Assembly (NCBI GenBank): GCA_040437565.1 | Contig: JBDOQK010000019.1 | Location: 310,001-374,000 of the forward strand | Direction of reading: 5' to 3' | Source: Albugo candida | Taxonomy: Eukaryota; Oomycota; Peronosporomycetes; Albuginales | Length of the DNA: 64,000 nt | Shown: one piece after another, positions 9,887-23,369 of the stretch | Position numbering within the stretch: position 1 is the stretch's first letter | Layout: each line of letters starts with the position of its first letter | Notes under the pieces: generated by a model | Told to the model about the DNA's origin: nothing | The model's database searches: none | The model's input: the letters and a program-made list of their open reading frames with translations, nothing else | Made by a program: the position numbers and the translations under genes

Positions 9887-12800
9887 CCCTTCTCTTCTCA
9901 GAATAACTGATTAGCCTACCGGTATTAAAGGATTCAAATATACCGACGACGTCAATCGAAGTTATTTATCGTGCTTGGTCGGAATATGCTCATGGTCAAG
10001 CGCACGCTGATGACTTGCTTCTGTTAGTTTCTAAGATCCAGTCCATATCTCTTTCCTTGAAATATTCACACTCAATTATATAGCATACATCCGACGAAGA
10101 ATATTTTGTTTACCGCGTTATGGCAGTTATTCGACCAAATTGTCGATCAAACTCTCGTGTTCGAATTTGTCGTGGTTATATGCAAGGCAGAACCAGCTTA
10201 TTTGTATCTTTAAAGCTGGTCCCATCATTGTCAATGCCGCCTCCTGCCGTTTGTACTGAGAAGGTTAGAATTGCCACACCATTACCTTGCTGCGCATAAA
10301 AGGTCCTACCATTGATTTTGTCCCCGATGCTGCGTGTTTTGAATTTAACTATGAATCAGCATCTTAGTAAAAGCGCTCTCCTTTTTCAGCTTTCACCTAG
10401 CACTGCGTGGATGACGGGCTTTTTTCTAGGAGTGAGTACGTAGCTCCTGCGGCATGTAGGATCAAAGGCGCAATTGGTAACTCCACCTCGGAAATTCCTC
10501 AGCGCAGATAGTCTATATCCTATTGCTGAATTGTGCTGTAGACAACTGCATTAGTGACTATAAAATGCAGATTCATTTTCATCACTGCTTTCTTGCGCTG
10601 TAGAGCGAAACTTTGCGTTCATATCTTCACTCAGCTAATGTCAACGTCGTCTACGCAGCATTCTTAGCTGCCAGATATATACTCAGCTGTTCGTTAACAA
10701 TATTTGATTTGCGGACGTGTGTTGAATTTAGCCGATGTCAAACCCGGGCTAGTGAGACACCTTCAAGCTCTGTAGTTTGAAGCCATGAACTTGACGCGGT
10801 GATTTTATTGGCGAAAAGGAGTACTAAAATGCTGTTGCCGAAATTATTTGCCACGAATCTTAAAGTGATCCGGTGATAAAATCCAAACTTGTTGGCAGTT
10901 TTCTTCTGCCAAGGCAGCACGTACTTTTGCGTCCCTACAATAAATCGACCACGTTTGTCTGATATGTCAGCGCTGCACTTTATCGCTACGCTGACTCAAA
11001 TTTTGCTACTAGTCCCTGTTGATTGTCCAGTAACGCTGCGACAGAATTAAAGGGAGCGCGATGACGACCACAAAAGTAGAAGCAAAAGGTAAGTGTATTG
11101 TTTCTCTTTCACAAAAAAACCTACCGGTTTACCTAAGTACTAAAATGCTGTGTAGTCCATGCATCAATATGCAAAATAAAGCAACGGGTTCCATCTTCAT
11201 CGAACCGAGTTTCCAACAGTCCCGTTTCTCGAATTCATGCGTACTTCCATTTCTCGCATAGAACTTCTTACTGGCTACATTATTTAGTCATTTACAAGTC
11301 GTTCCGTTTTTAGGAAGTATTCTTCCTCCTCTTTTACCTTCATCGCTTGTAAAAATCCACTGACAGACGCAACAGGAAACCTTTGTCAAGCACATTCTCA
11401 TAGTACTGCTAAATCCTTAACTTACAACGCGCGTCCTGAATCGGATCGCGTAAGGAATGAGACGAAAATCCGGCAAACACGACGCTGATGATAAGTATCA
11501 TTAGCATTATATCATTCATCGAGGTACATTCGAACCTGTGGACCGCTCCTATCCGCGTTCAAGAGAGCATTACAAAGGCTATCTCAGGTATCATAGGCAT
11601 GTAAATGGCGACAGTGTCTCCTTTTCGCACACCAAAAAGCACACAAACAGACCTTTTCGCTGTCAGTCGACGCTAAGTGACAATATTATGACAAGCACGT
11701 GTGCATGCTGCACGAATTTCTCGGCCGTGATTGACCACGAAGATGAATGAGTGTTTTCTATTGGTCTTTTGGCGATGATGGTCTTGGAGATGGCGTTCAG
11801 GAGCGCTAAAGCGTTTTTTTTTACTAGTGTTGAGTAAAGGTAGGACTTCGTCTAGGTAGCAGTTTATGGGAAGGCCGAGTCCGCAGATGAATGCTGGGAA
11901 AGAAACAGCAGAATTGGTCCGTATAAAAGTCTCTGTTAAGAGTAGATGGCACAGGCAAGAGGGGTGGAAGGCTGGGGAAAACGATCATGTCAAGCTGATC
12001 TGATGTGAAAGCGAGGCAAAAGTAAGACTGGAAGGCCGCTTGTAGGAGGATTGTTGGGATGGGGAGTCAAGAAGATGAAAAGAAGGGAAATTGTAAAGCG
12101 GGAAGATCCAATGAGAGGGAGGAACAAGAATAAAAATCTGTGCAATAGTCAGCAAATTCGAAGTTACAGGCGCAGCAAAGGGGAGATTATCAAAGGCTAT
12201 GTAAGAAATGTATTAAAAGGTTTGTCTCTCTCACCATTCAGGCTTGGTTCCCCCGCACCATGCCTAGATCCCAACTACATGACGTCACTCCAATTGCAGC
12301 GCTGGATGGGGAATCGGTACCAGCGAGTCCGTCTTCAATGAAATAAAGGAAGCTATCATTTCGCACTAGACGGTCTATTTTTTATGTATTCTGTTGTCAG
12401 CAAAAGGATGACGAACACTTTGCATATTCTAACCAGCTTACTTTCTCTGAATTCGGCTGGAAATAGTTCGCGAGCGTGCGATGTGTAGATTACTACAATC
12501 CGACAGAACTGTTGTAGTGTCTAAAGAGAGTTTCTGTAGTAAGAAAGTTATTACTTAGAACATAAGGTCCATCCTTCCATAGGAGATAACCCTTCCAGCG
12601 AAATCATGGTCGGGACGAAGCATCTCTTATTGCGCTCGATTTTTTCATCAGTAAGGCCTCAATCATATTGAATGTTTTTTACGAATCTCATGTTCCTTCC
12701 TCTGTGTACTTCAGAGTTGATCAAATAGATCTTCTCTTTTCATGTTCGAGCATCAATCCAGGATTGAGTAACCATCGTGCCATGATTTCAGGATTGTTAT

Positions 12801-13130
12801 CGTTGTGCATATAAAGCTGTTCTTTGACCAAGCCGTACGAATCCGACTCAATTTTCGGCTTTTCTGCACGATGCAAAAAATGCCCATGAATTTTTTGATG
12901 TTGACTAAGGCTAGAAAGGAAAATGAGATAGCACATTTTTGTTGAGGGTTTGACGCATGTGAGCTTTTAATTCTTCAATATGTGGTTATTCTCCATAAAG
13001 AAGGTGATTCAGCCTACCGCAGATGAAGTGAATACTTGTGAGGTACCCAGTCTATTGCATTAGATCTGGTGCGATTTTCAATTTAAGCAAGTCACCCTTG
13101 CTCTCGCTGAATGAAACCATGCCATGTCTT
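9887..13130. other. Gene-poor stretch
   Basis: About 3.2 kb without a recognisable gene. An ATG at 11061 with nine codons ending at a perfect GTAAGT donor could be an orphan first exon, but no convincing following exon was found. A 96-codon basic frame at 12051-12341 lies in purine-rich sequence and has no recognisable motif. Sequence at 12.72-12.94 kb (minus-strand reading NPEIMARWLL) resembles 15.6 kb (NPAIVAAWLL), suggesting a second, older fragment of the LINE-associated repeat. Confidence 0.4.
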
Positions 13131-13146
13131 CGTATTCCCAATTTGA

Positions 13147-14808
13147 CCAGAAACCAACTCATTCGATGGTTATTATAACTCTCGACCGTACTGGTTGCGT
13201 AATCGATGATTTTGTCACGTCTGTGGAATTACACTATGCACGTGAACATATCAGGAGAGAATATTCCAAGTGTTCATCGATGCAAAAGATAAAACCGATT
13301 TGTGCTTGGTCGAACAAACAAAAGATTTGAAGTACGTTCACCTAATCAGCAAAGCGTTTTTTATATATATTCAATTCCTCCAGCAGTTCGTATCCGATGC
13401 GTCGAAAATTATCCCTACACATTGAACATTTGCTTCGACGGGATGATTGCAATTTATCCAAACTTCCTTTGAACCACAAAAGCCGATAAACATATTCACC
13501 ATCGCACCCTATCAACACTGGAAATTGGCACAATAGAAGATTGCATCTTCTTGGTGGAAGCAAGCATTTGTAATTCGGCATTTAGATGGATTGGAACATT
13601 TCAGATTCAGATTTGAACGTTCTCCAACGCTGTCAGTACAGCATGGACCAACCGATGTGGTTCCGCTTCGAACAAGAATTACATTAAGAGGCTGCTACTC
13701 GTAATCCGAGTACGCAAAACGTTTGGCGCAATCTTGGCATGGTGGACGAGCCACATCGCACATTTCTGTAATCTTTTGCTACAGCTTTCGAGATTCAAGA
13801 CTTTTTTCGAGAAAGCAACACATGGCTCACAAAGGAAGCATTCGTCGACATCTATTACAATGACGAAGAGACGAAAACATCGAATAGATTGAGGAAAAGC
13901 TGCTGAGTCGACTTTACAATGAAGTCANNNNNNNNNNNNNNNNNNNNNNNNNNNNNNNNNNNNNNNNNNNNNNNNNNNNNNNNNNNNNNNNNNNNNNNNN
14001 NNNNNNNNNNNNNNNNNNNNNNNNNNNCCAGAAACCAACTCATTCGATGGTTATTATAACTCTCGACCGTACTGGTTGCGTAATCGATGATTTTGTCACG
14101 TCTGTGGAATTACACTATGCACGTGAACATATCAGGAGAGAATATTCCAAGTGTTCATCGATGCAAAAGATAAAACCGATTTGTGCTTGGTCGAACAAAC
14201 AAAAGATTTGAAGTACGTTCACCTAATCAGCAAAGCGTTTTTTATATATATTCAATTCCTCCAGCAGTTCGTATCCGATGCGTCGAAAATTATCCCTACA
14301 CATTGAACATTTGCTTCGACGGGATGATTGCAATTTATCCAAACTTCCTTTGAACCACAAAAGCCGATAAACATATTCACCATCGCACCCTATCAACACT
14401 GGAAATTGGCACAATAGAAGATTGCATCTTCTTGGTGGAAGCAAGCATTTGTAATTCGGCATTTAGATGGATTGGAACATTTCAGATTCAGATTTGAACG
14501 TTCTCCAACGCTGTCAGTACAGCATGGACCAACCGATGTGGTTCCGCTTCGAACAAGAATTACATTAAGAGGCTGCTACTCGTAATCCGAGTACGCAAAA
14601 CGTTTGGCGCAATCTTGGCATGGTGGACGAGCCACATCGCACATTTCTGTAATCTTTTGCTACAGCTTTCGAGATTCAAGACTTTTTTCGAGAAAGCAAC
14701 ACATGGCTCACAAAGGAAGCATTCGTCGACATCTATTACAATGACGAAGAGACGAAAACATCGAATAGATTGAGGAAAAGCTGCTGAGTCGACTTTACAA
14801 TGAAGTCA
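13147..14808. repeat. 781-bp contig-end overlap around gap 13928-14027
   Basis: 13147-13927 is repeated without visible change at 14028-14808 (offset 881), flush with the gap on both sides. The tandem copy is probably false. The repeated unit includes a 79-codon minus-strand frame beginning MPNYKCLLPPRR that I do not recognise. Confidence 0.85.
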
Positions 14809-15590
14809 TCATCATAAATTACAACGTATCCTCTTGACAATTGGTCTCGTTACTTGATCCAACCAAACACAAGTGGCAGATCGTTTCATATGGGAGTGCA
14901 CAGTAAAGAAAGATCGCATTATTTCCTATCTTCTTTAACGTCGTCAACTCTTAAGAATCACTTGTAAATCTGCCGAAACAACTAAGGGTCATCCGATGTG
15001 TACATTGGTCATCGCGGGATCGGTCAACGCAATGGATTCAGAACGAGTTGGAACATTTATGGCTACATCACGGCAACTTCAAAAACGTGTATTACCAATT
15101 TTCGAAAATTCACAGTTTCGTCTATTCTTTCGGATGTTGCCAATTTGATCTCGTTTTTAAATATTGAAAGATATTCATCCAACATTATATTGTGCACCCA
15201 GCCTTCGTGTGAGGCATCGGAATCCGATCAACAACTCATTCTCGAGTGCTATCACAAGGCACAATTATGGAGGGATGTACTTCCTTCTTGGGATCAGTTC
15301 GTCTCATCTAGACCACGCTGGACATATATTTCATGCGCAATTGTAGAAGCACTACGACATGCATGGAATTATCAGCAAAACAAATAATGTCCGAGTTATG
15401 GCTTGCAACGCAGGCGGTGGCTGTGCCTTCGTCTGGATCGATCATAGTCGTCATTTGTTCTATCAGGGATTAGCAAGTCTGATAGGTTCTGCACATTCCC
15501 TGATCTACATCGCGTTTAATGCGTACGTTCGGTACTTCAAAGACAGTGTTACGATCAAGACGAACGAATTCGGCTTGTAGAGAGGCTCCA
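14809..15590 (+). mobile_element. LINE (non-LTR retrotransposon) 3' remnant
   Basis: The plus frame at 14998-15387 encodes a block typical of the zinc-binding region after a LINE reverse transcriptase: CTQPSC, then a LILECYHKAQLW core (the HxxxEC...LW pattern), then W-rich sequence. The next frame (15391-15580) reads GGGCAFVWIDHSRHLFYQG and could be a degraded RNase H-like start, though this is weak. The reading frame changes between blocks and upstream sequence carries stops (TAA and TGA codons in the frame reading from about 13.64 kb), so the element is dead and 5'-truncated. No poly-A tail or target-site duplication was identified. Confidence 0.5.
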
Positions 15591-15599
15591 GATACCCCA

Positions 15600-16010
15600 T
15601 TCTCCATAGTGAGCAACCATGCAGCAACGATCGCAGGATTTTCAACTAGAGTATGTTGAACGTTTGCATAAGTGCTTTCAGACGAAGGAATAAGCGTCGT
15701 TAGCTGCGAAAGGATCATTGGTGTGGGCACGGTACCGGCAAGTAAAAATGCAAGTGCAACTCCGATACTAGTCCTAGTTGGTAGGCTCTGTTCAGGCTAG
15801 TGTGGCGGACACCCATTCGCAAATTTTATAAGCTGGACACAGTCTGGTATTGTAGTGGTCTAAGACTACCGCAACAAAGGACTATGAACGAGAAAATATA
15901 AATAACATCTTTCCAGACACTGCCATAAAACGTACTTTATATGTATCGTTGTTATTTAAGATAGCCTAGGCAACTAGAGAAGTCACTTAGTCTAATTCTA
16001 GTAATATAAA
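15600..16010. other. Unassigned repeat-flanking sequence
   Basis: No gene seen. It lies between the LINE remnant and the SINE-like repeat. Confidence 0.4.
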
Positions 16011-16330
16011 CACCTTCAACTGGTCAGTTTCTTGCTTCATGAAGCGATGTAGGCTGGTCCGAATCCCGGCGGTGGCAAATGGGTAGCGGTGGCGCCTCCT
16101 GCAGAAATAGAGTTTCGTTCATGTAAATATCAACCTACTCATTGAAGCTACGAAATACCAAAAAGAACGCTGGAAACTACACCCAGAGAACAACGCCCAG
16201 GAGCTGGGCCAGGTTCTTTAGAGCGTTCTATACTAGTGATATCTAGCCACCAAATTGTAGTAACCAGAGGTTTCTTATATAAGATGACACCCTTACCTAA
16301 GATCTACCAAGTGGGCTATAGGAGACTTTA
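16010..16330 (+). mobile_element. tRNA-headed SINE-like repeat, copy 1
   Basis: Near 16025-16080 the sequence resembles a degraded tRNA: TGGTCAGTT (A-box-like), an anticodon-arm-like GCTTCATGAAGC with CAT at its centre (Met), and GGTCCGAATCCC (B-box/T-arm-like). A body of about 250 nt follows that aligns with the reverse complement of 63760-64000 (shared blocks around GTAAATATCAACCTACTCA, then AACTACACC, then ATACTAGTGA). Two dispersed divergent copies with the same tRNA-like head suggest a SINE. An LTR-element fragment is the alternative. Confidence 0.45.
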
Positions 16331-17267
16331 CACTTTGATGCTATCAGCTTCGTCATCAATAGGCTACTACTAGCCCGCCTATTCAGTAAATAGCTCGAAA
16401 ACAATAGTACAAGTCGAAATATCGACACAACCGTGGGTCTTAGCTTCTACTTGTGATGCCGGGGTGACCCTGCAAACCAATCCGGGATTGAGTGATTGTA
16501 TGATGATTGGTTAGTCGTCAACTTTGTGTGAGAAATACCCCACTCCTTGTTTGACGGTGCAAGTGGTGCATGTATTACATGCGATACCAATCCTCCCTTG
16601 TTACAGGGTAGTAAATAGGCAACTGCGGATGTCGCGGAGCAAAACGTCCCACTAAGGCAGAACTCATCAACTCGCAAAGATTCCATGCGCGAAGAGAAAG
16701 CTAGAGCAAAGAGTAATGAGGCGCGGAGATTCACAAAGCTAAAAGCCTCGGATATTGCTGCAATATTGGAGCTTTACCCCTCAGAGTATCCGAATTGGTC
16801 CACTGCTTTCCGGAAACGGGTCAGGCTTGCATTTCAAATAGAAAATCATTGATCTCTCTCCTCCGGAATCAAAGCAACCCGATGTTCCAGTCTCTCCTGG
16901 ATAGCCATCATATTGGACAGATGTCCAAGCTTCCAGCATGGAACGTGTGACTGTTGGTCAAATCCACGGATGCGTGTGAACAACTGGAATGCCGTTCGGG
17001 CACCGTTCTTGTGAACCCCTCTTCAAAGAGTACGACAACTTGGAACTCCGTGATAGACCACCGTAGGGGTTTCATTACCTCGTATTCAAGATCAGTATCA
17101 AGTTGGTTCGGAGAATAACGAAGGAAGGAAGGAGTTCGGAATTCAGCACTCCACCCAATATCACACCAATGGAATACTCAACAGTTCTTCCTGGACAACT
17201 TCCCTTATCCAGCTCGAGGAAATCGTATGAACACCCCGCTTGGACTATGGCGATATGATTATGCAGC
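16331..17267. other. Unassigned, probably transposon-derived
   Basis: No host gene recognised. A short plus frame near 16680-16850 (reading SDIAAILELYPSEYPNW) has a gag-like feel, but I cannot place it in a family. Confidence 0.3.
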
Positions 17268-17661
17268 TGGTTCGAGATGATACTATTGAATAGACAAGAT
17301 TTCTTCCCACTTACAGTATGTCAAGAGCTGAATTCTCACCAGTTAATTGCCATTTTGCAAATATGATGCGACATAGTTTGCGTTTTGCGTATCTGATCTC
17401 GCAATTGAATCACACGCTCAGACTCGCTATGACTTACGCCCATGTCGTATATTACATGCTTCAATAGGAGAGGACAACCGTCGCCTCCAAATAACACGAA
17501 AGTAAACAAATTATGACGAAATTTTCAATCACACAAACATTGAAACATCATGGAACTATTTCAGATTGAGAAGTTGACGCAAAATCGGCAACTTGCAACC
17601 TCTCTTTGTTGATGTCTCATAGTAAGCTCAAAAGATGTGAGTACGTCGTCTTCATCTGTCT
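17268..17661 (-). repeat. LTR-like direct repeat, left copy (element 1)
   Basis: Aligns over about 390 bp with 21284-21690 in the same orientation, with scattered differences. It flanks the pol-type sequences. Confidence 0.65.
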
Positions 17662-19177
17662 TTGCTTACAGTGTCATGTGCTTCATAGATGATTCGATAT
17701 TTTAACTACTCATCATGAGAAACAACGATACGAGGATTATCCTCCATACCCTTGCAGTAGCACAACAGGGCTTGATCGACGGAATATCGATGTAGCCTTG
17801 CACGTAAGCGTGCCGAAAATTCTTTTTCTGAGTATTTAAAGTACTCGCTTTCAAGCGCACGTAGCAACGCTACACACAGTTCGTCGTTGGCATAAGCCCC
17901 AGGAATTAAGTCAGTGACTGAAGACGACAGTTGCGTAACATGAGAAAGCCCATAGTGAGGCCGGCGGTACAACGCATCAGCCAAAGCATTCTGCTTGCCA
18001 GGCTTATGCTTCATCTCGAAGTTGTATTCGGCAAAGAATGAGAGCCAACGAGCCAATATCTGAGAGAGATGAGGCAACTGAGTCGCAGTGCGTAATGACG
18101 CATGATCCGTGTAAATCACATTAGGCTTGGAGAGTAGCAGCTGAACTCTATATTTGACTAGAGCCTACTTCATTGCAAGTAAGTCTTTGTCATGAACCGG
18201 TTAGTTCTTCTTTGCAGCCTTGAGTTGGCTGGTTTCATACGGGATAATGCGTTCATGACCATCAGTATCTACTTGGAGTAGAGCACAACCGATGGCAAAG
18301 TCAGATGCATGACAGACAACACTGAATGGCCGCTCTGGGTCTGGCAAAGCCAACACGGGGGTCTGAAGGAGACTCTTCTTAACTGCTTCAAAAGCAGCGC
18401 TCTGTGTGCTAGTCCAGCACCATTCCACATCCTTTTTAAGGAGATCAGACAACAGCCGAGCCATATCAGCGTAATTCTCTGTGTACTTATGCAAGTAGTT
18501 GGCGAGCCCAAGCCACTTCCGCAAATTCTTTGGTTCTTAAGAACCGGCCAATCGACTATGGCTTTCACCTTAGGGGGATCCGATCTAAGGCCTCTCTTCC
18601 CGATGAAGCACCCTTAGAAGGGAATCTCTTGCGCACCAAAGATGCATTTCGAGGTGTTGGCAAACGACTTGTTCGTGCGCATGCACCCGAGGACACCTCG
18701 TAAATGGTCAACGTGATTTTCCACATCAGACCGACCGTTCTTGGCACGACTATGGACAAAGATGTCATCAAAGTATGTTAGCGCGTAACCTCGATGAGGT
18801 CGGAACAGTTGCGTCACCAGACGATTGAACGTAGCCGGAGCATTGAATAGCCCTTGGGGCATGACAAGCCACTCCCATAACATACCATTCGGAGTACTAA
18901 CTGCGGTGAGTGGTATGTCACCAGCTCGCATGCGCAATTGGTATTAACCATCGACTAAGTCAAGTGCACTGAACATGGTACACCCTACTATAGCGTTCTG
19001 AAGCATATCCTTTCTAGGAATTGGCGTCGGAGCCGGAATGGTGGCTGCATTTAGCTTATTATAAGCGTGGACAATGCACTACTTTCCATTGGGCTTTCTG
19101 ACACAAAATGTTGGCGTGGAATGAGGAGATTTACTCTCACGCACCATTCCAGCCGCGTGTTTTGCACGAAGAGTCGT

Positions 19178-19597
19178 CAATAACGTCACACTGTTCCTTG
19201 GGTAAAGGCCACTGCCGTGCAACGCGGTATTTAGTTCCCGGCATCAAGTCAATTTCATGACGAGCACCTCTATCAGAAGGTAAGAGGGAAGGAGCAAATC
19301 TGACATACCACGTCTTGAAATTCCTTAACCAAAGGATNNNNNNNNNNNNNNNNNNNNNNNNNNNNNNNNNNNNNNNNNNNNNNNNNNNNNNNNNNNNNNN
19401 NNNNNNNNNNNNNNNNNNNNNNNNNNNNNNNNNNNNNCAATAACGTCACACTGTTCCTTGGGTAAAGGCCACTGCCGTGCAACGCGGTATTTAGTTCCCG
19501 GCATCAAGTCAATTTCATGACGAGCACCTCTATCAGAAGGTAAGAGGGAAGGAGCAAATCTGACATACCACGTCTTGAAATTCCTTAACCAAAGGAT
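19178..19597. repeat. 160-bp contig-end overlap around gap 19338-19437
   Basis: 19178-19337 is repeated at 19438-19597 (offset 260), flush with the gap on both sides. Confidence 0.85.
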
Positions 19598-21283
19598 GGT
19601 ACGGATCCATAGGATCTTTCAGGATCGCTGATCCACTACGGGCACTAAGTGCTAAATTCTTGCCCTCAGGAACGGATTCGTCCATTAAGAGGATGAGTTC
19701 AACTTAACATCGGGTCGAATGACGACTAACTCGGATAAGTCGCCATCCTTCAAGTCATGTCCGAACTCATAATGAGACATTTCGTCTTGCTCTAGGATAG
19801 CTTTCAATGATGTGAGAGCCATAAGGTCAACTTGAACATCAACTAAACCAGTCACTCATTCACAATTGTGTACTGCTGCTCGCTGGTATCACCCTGTGAC
19901 ATAACAGACGCTTTGCTTCTCGCAATCGCCATCTGGCGCCGTTGCCGTGTCTCTTTGGAGACCATACACTTCATAGAGGCTGGAACATCCGTGTTCCCAA
20001 GGGCAGGTTGTTCTGCAACCTTACTTTGCTCTATACGAGAGCCGATGCCCCGACCGACATCCAATGAAGAGTCAGATAACTCGAGCTCATCATCCAGTGG
20101 CGAACGGTGGGGTCAAAGTCGAACTTGCAGGTTGTGGTAATCAGACTCCTTCTCTCGGGTGCAATTGGATCGTACATTTGGAATTGGATCAATTCGATCG
20201 AATGTGTAATTGAGTCACAGATAACAACTGCTGAAAATGAAGTCATTTCTTTCAAAAGCAAGTGCGTGGGAACGATGAGATCGTCAAACGCGGAACATTA
20301 CCGAGTCCGAGAGATGTTTCGCGCCTTTCCGGATTGCCAAATCAACACAAGTGTTCCCTGAACCTGTAAAACATGAATTAGCACACTATTTAGGAGAGAA
20401 TTGTCTCATGCTGTACCTGGAATTTTATCAAAGTTTCGTGTTCAATTGACAGGAAACAATATCATCGATGAGAATGTGTACCTCAGCCTTATTTACGTGT
20501 CTTTACACTCTCAACCTCAGCATCCGGGTCTTCTTTCCATAGGAAATGTGTCACTCCACGTGCATCAAACGGGCATAACACTGGATGCCTTGGCTTCTCG
20601 CCAACAATGTCATTAACGACATTCAGTGTGGTGCCATCTCGGCCAACCTCACTCTGTGGAATTTTACGGCCACTATGTTTGCCAAGCTTACTTCATTCAG
20701 TGGGAGAATACCTTGTGATCTTGCTTCCAAGCTGTTCACAAAACCCCCAAGACTTGCTTCATAGATGGTATGTCTCATTCTTAACAAATATTCAAATTCA
20801 CGGATTTTCCTATTTTCCAACTTTTCGAACAAGTCTGGGAAACCTTCTTTTGAGAAAGTGTTTAAGTACTTCTGTACGGCTTTGTCTGCTGGCGAACTGA
20901 AGAGTACAGTGGCACGATGGCTATTTGCCAGAGGAAGCTATCTGCTCAACGAGCAATTTAGTTCTTTGAATGAACTAGACTCAACGAGTCAACAAAGCTT
21001 TAAAGCTTAGGGTTCTTGTTCAAGGGACATAACGATTCCGGGAATCGACAACACAGCACAAAGTGCACAAGATCTGGGACGCCTGAAGCAGGCACGTGTC
21101 TCTAACTGATCTAAAGGGAGATTGTTCTTTATTTTTATCTCGTAGAGTACCTTACGCTAAACGTACCGAACCTCGGTACCAGCATTCGGTGGCTGACACG
21201 CGTTAGCTCCTGTAGCGAATAACCCAAAGCGTCCCAAATGTGTAACACACTGCATAACGGTTACTAACCGATGTGTTCGCCTG

Positions 21284-21690
21284 TTACAAGATGATACTAT
21301 TAAAACGACAAGATGTCGTCCCACTCAGTATGTCAAGAGCTGAATTCTTACCAGTTGATTGCCATTTTGCAAACTTGATGCGACATAGTTTGCGTTTTGC
21401 GTATCTGATCTCGCAATTGACTCACACGCTCAGACTCGCAATGACTTACGCCACATGTCGTATATTACATGCTTTAATAACGAGAGGACAACTGTCGCCT
21501 CCAAAGAACACGAAAGTAAACAAATTATGACGAAATTTTCACTCACACAAACATTGAAACATCATGAAACTATTTCAGATTGAGAAGTTAGCGCAAAATC
21601 GGCAACTTGCAAACCTCTCTTTGTTGATGTCTCATAGTAAGCTCAACAGATGTGAGTACGTCGTCTTCATTTGTCTCTGATCTTGGCTAG
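21284..21690 (-). repeat. LTR-like direct repeat, right copy (element 1)
   Basis: Partner of 17268-17661. The leader region shared with element 2 adjoins it on the inner side, as expected for the 5' LTR of a minus-strand element. Confidence 0.65.
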
Positions 21691-22615
21691 CCGTTTTATC
21701 TTTTTATCTTTTTTCTACGCGGTAGCCGCTGCGCTCGGATGTCTCGAGTGCAATGCTCTTATCAGTATTTCTGTGTCGGTACCCGTGTACAAATGCATAA
21801 AGTGAATGTAAACATAAAAGATCACATAGTAAGCACTCATCTGTTCATGTAACTTGGATCGTGTGCACATAAACCCAGATATTTTCTCCCTGGCACCGCA
21901 TGCCGTCTATAACGTCGTAGGTGCGCCATATTTTAGGAGAGCACGTAAGTAGTATAGCTGATGTCATGCAGGTGTGCTTTGTCGGCCGCTTAAGCCAAGC
22001 GACTCGTTCAACCAGCTAAAGGAAGCGCACCAAAGGATGAAAACAAGCTCATGCCTCAACTAAGCGCTTTTTGTGTGCAATCCAGTCGGCCTACGTGTAC
22101 GCGCTTGATTTTACGGACACTACAGTTCAAATCAGCTTGTCTTTGGCCTTTGCTGCACTTCCGTTCCTGGTACGACGAATCGGTCAATGTGACGTCCTTG
22201 TTTTTCTGCTGTCGTTCGCTGGCTGCCGTGGCGATTTCTTGTCTGCGGATGCAAAATCACCTACAAGGCCTTCACAAATCACTAAAAGATTGCTGCACAG
22301 CCACGGTAGTCGCTCCAGGAGGCAACTTTCGGCTCAAAGAGTCAGAATATCGTTCCAATCTTTGATCGAAAACTGTGCATTCTTAGGAAACTTTGTCTTT
22401 CAGCCATAATGGCAAATTTAGCACAAGGGCTGATGTCACAAATTGACTTTTTCTATAGGTATGTGAATGAGGTCAATCTCTTTGCGCCGCAATTGAATCC
22501 CAGTATCTCGAGCACTTGACAGGCTACAGTTCACACATTTCGCTACGAAGTGAGAGATGTTCCTGTTCATAATCAATGTACAGACGAAAACACTTCGCGG
22601 CCGAAAATGTCATTG
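21691..22615. other. Unassigned stretch
   Basis: Right of the LTR. Two overlapping open frames of 104-112 codons near 22051-22409 have no recognisable motif, and I see no supported gene. Confidence 0.35.
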
Positions 22616-23369
22616 TGGTGTTATCACACCTGTACATATTTTCAGGAGCCGCAGCTAGCTCGAAAACGCATTAATCGATTAGAAGTGGGTGATGGAGTTA
22701 GCAAACGCACAAAAACAAACAGAAAATATTGACGATTTATGGTGAGAACAATTCACACAGGCTTTTACATGTTTCCTTGGAAGGAGAGATCCAATTGCAG
22801 CCGATGACGACCTGGTACAAGATGGAGAAACGTCTGCGCTAGTTTCCAAGAAGGCTTTATCTTCACTCGATTTGAGCAGGGGGTCACTTGACCGTGGCAT
22901 TGGCGCTCAGGCTCAATTCAGTTTGTCGGTGCTGAATGGGCAGATTGAATATCTTTTAAATTGTGGGTATTTGACGGAGACAGATGCGTATGAGCTGGAG
23001 ACATTATTGGACTCGAACGATCCCACTATGCAGCTTTCGGCACGTCGAACGGTGGCGGGGATGTTTGAAGCTTATAATGAGAGTCAAGCTGGTGTCGGCG
23101 ACAATAGCGGAATTGATGAAGCCCTCAGCGCACCAAAGCAGTCCACTACATCTCGCAAGCCAATTTTGAAAAGAAAGCAACAAGAACGTTCTGAGCTTGA
23201 GAGCATAAACAATGAACAAGAGCAGCTAAATGTACTGTGTTCATTGCTCTCCACGGATGGAATACGGCGTTTCCTACAAGACCACGGTATTGATGCTTCA
23301 ACTTGTGCATCCTCCGAAAACCATGAGGATCTGCATTGTCTTGCTTTGAAAGAAGCAATATCACCGTAG
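22616..23369 (+). pseudogene. Inverted, decayed copy of the lipase-J gene 3' end
   Basis: Plus-strand sequence encodes the C-terminal part of the protein at 5747-9886, in opposite orientation. It begins near HTCTYFQEPQLARKRINRLE (parent HYTCKYFQDQQLAREHINRLE). About 80 codons present in the parent are then missing, and the copy resumes at the ENAQKQTEN region. A TGA replaces a Trp codon (parent DLWWEQ) near 22743. From 22872 the frame is open to the same C-terminus, ending LKEAISP, with few substitutions. No lipase or J domain is present, so it is a 5'-truncated pseudogene made by segmental inverted duplication rather than retrocopying, because flanking intergenic sequence and POMP are duplicated with it. 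Confidence 0.8.

Larger units (their letters stand above)
17268..21690 (-). mobile_element. Ty3/gypsy LTR retrotransposon fossil, element 1
   Basis: A minus-strand Ty3/gypsy copy, bounded by direct repeats of roughly 390-400 bp at 17268-17661 and 21284-21690 that look like its LTRs. Parts recognised are reverse transcriptase (about 18565-18937, with the YFDDIF active-site block), RNase H (17706-18524, with the HKPGKQNALADAL block), and probable protease/gag-side sequence (19.6-20.9 kb). A leader at 20925-21287 is shared with element 2. No integrase was seen. The element is broken in many places. The LTRs differ visibly (my rough estimate is around 7%), suggesting an old insertion. It contains an assembly gap (19338-19437). 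Confidence 0.75.

Noticed and set aside
11061-11261. Possible gene starting MTTTKVEAK with a perfect GTAAGT donor
   Set aside because: No following exon with recognisable or consistently coding sequence; one good donor alone is weak.
12051-12341. 96-codon basic ORF
   Set aside because: Purine-rich composition explains the open frame; no motif or splice support.
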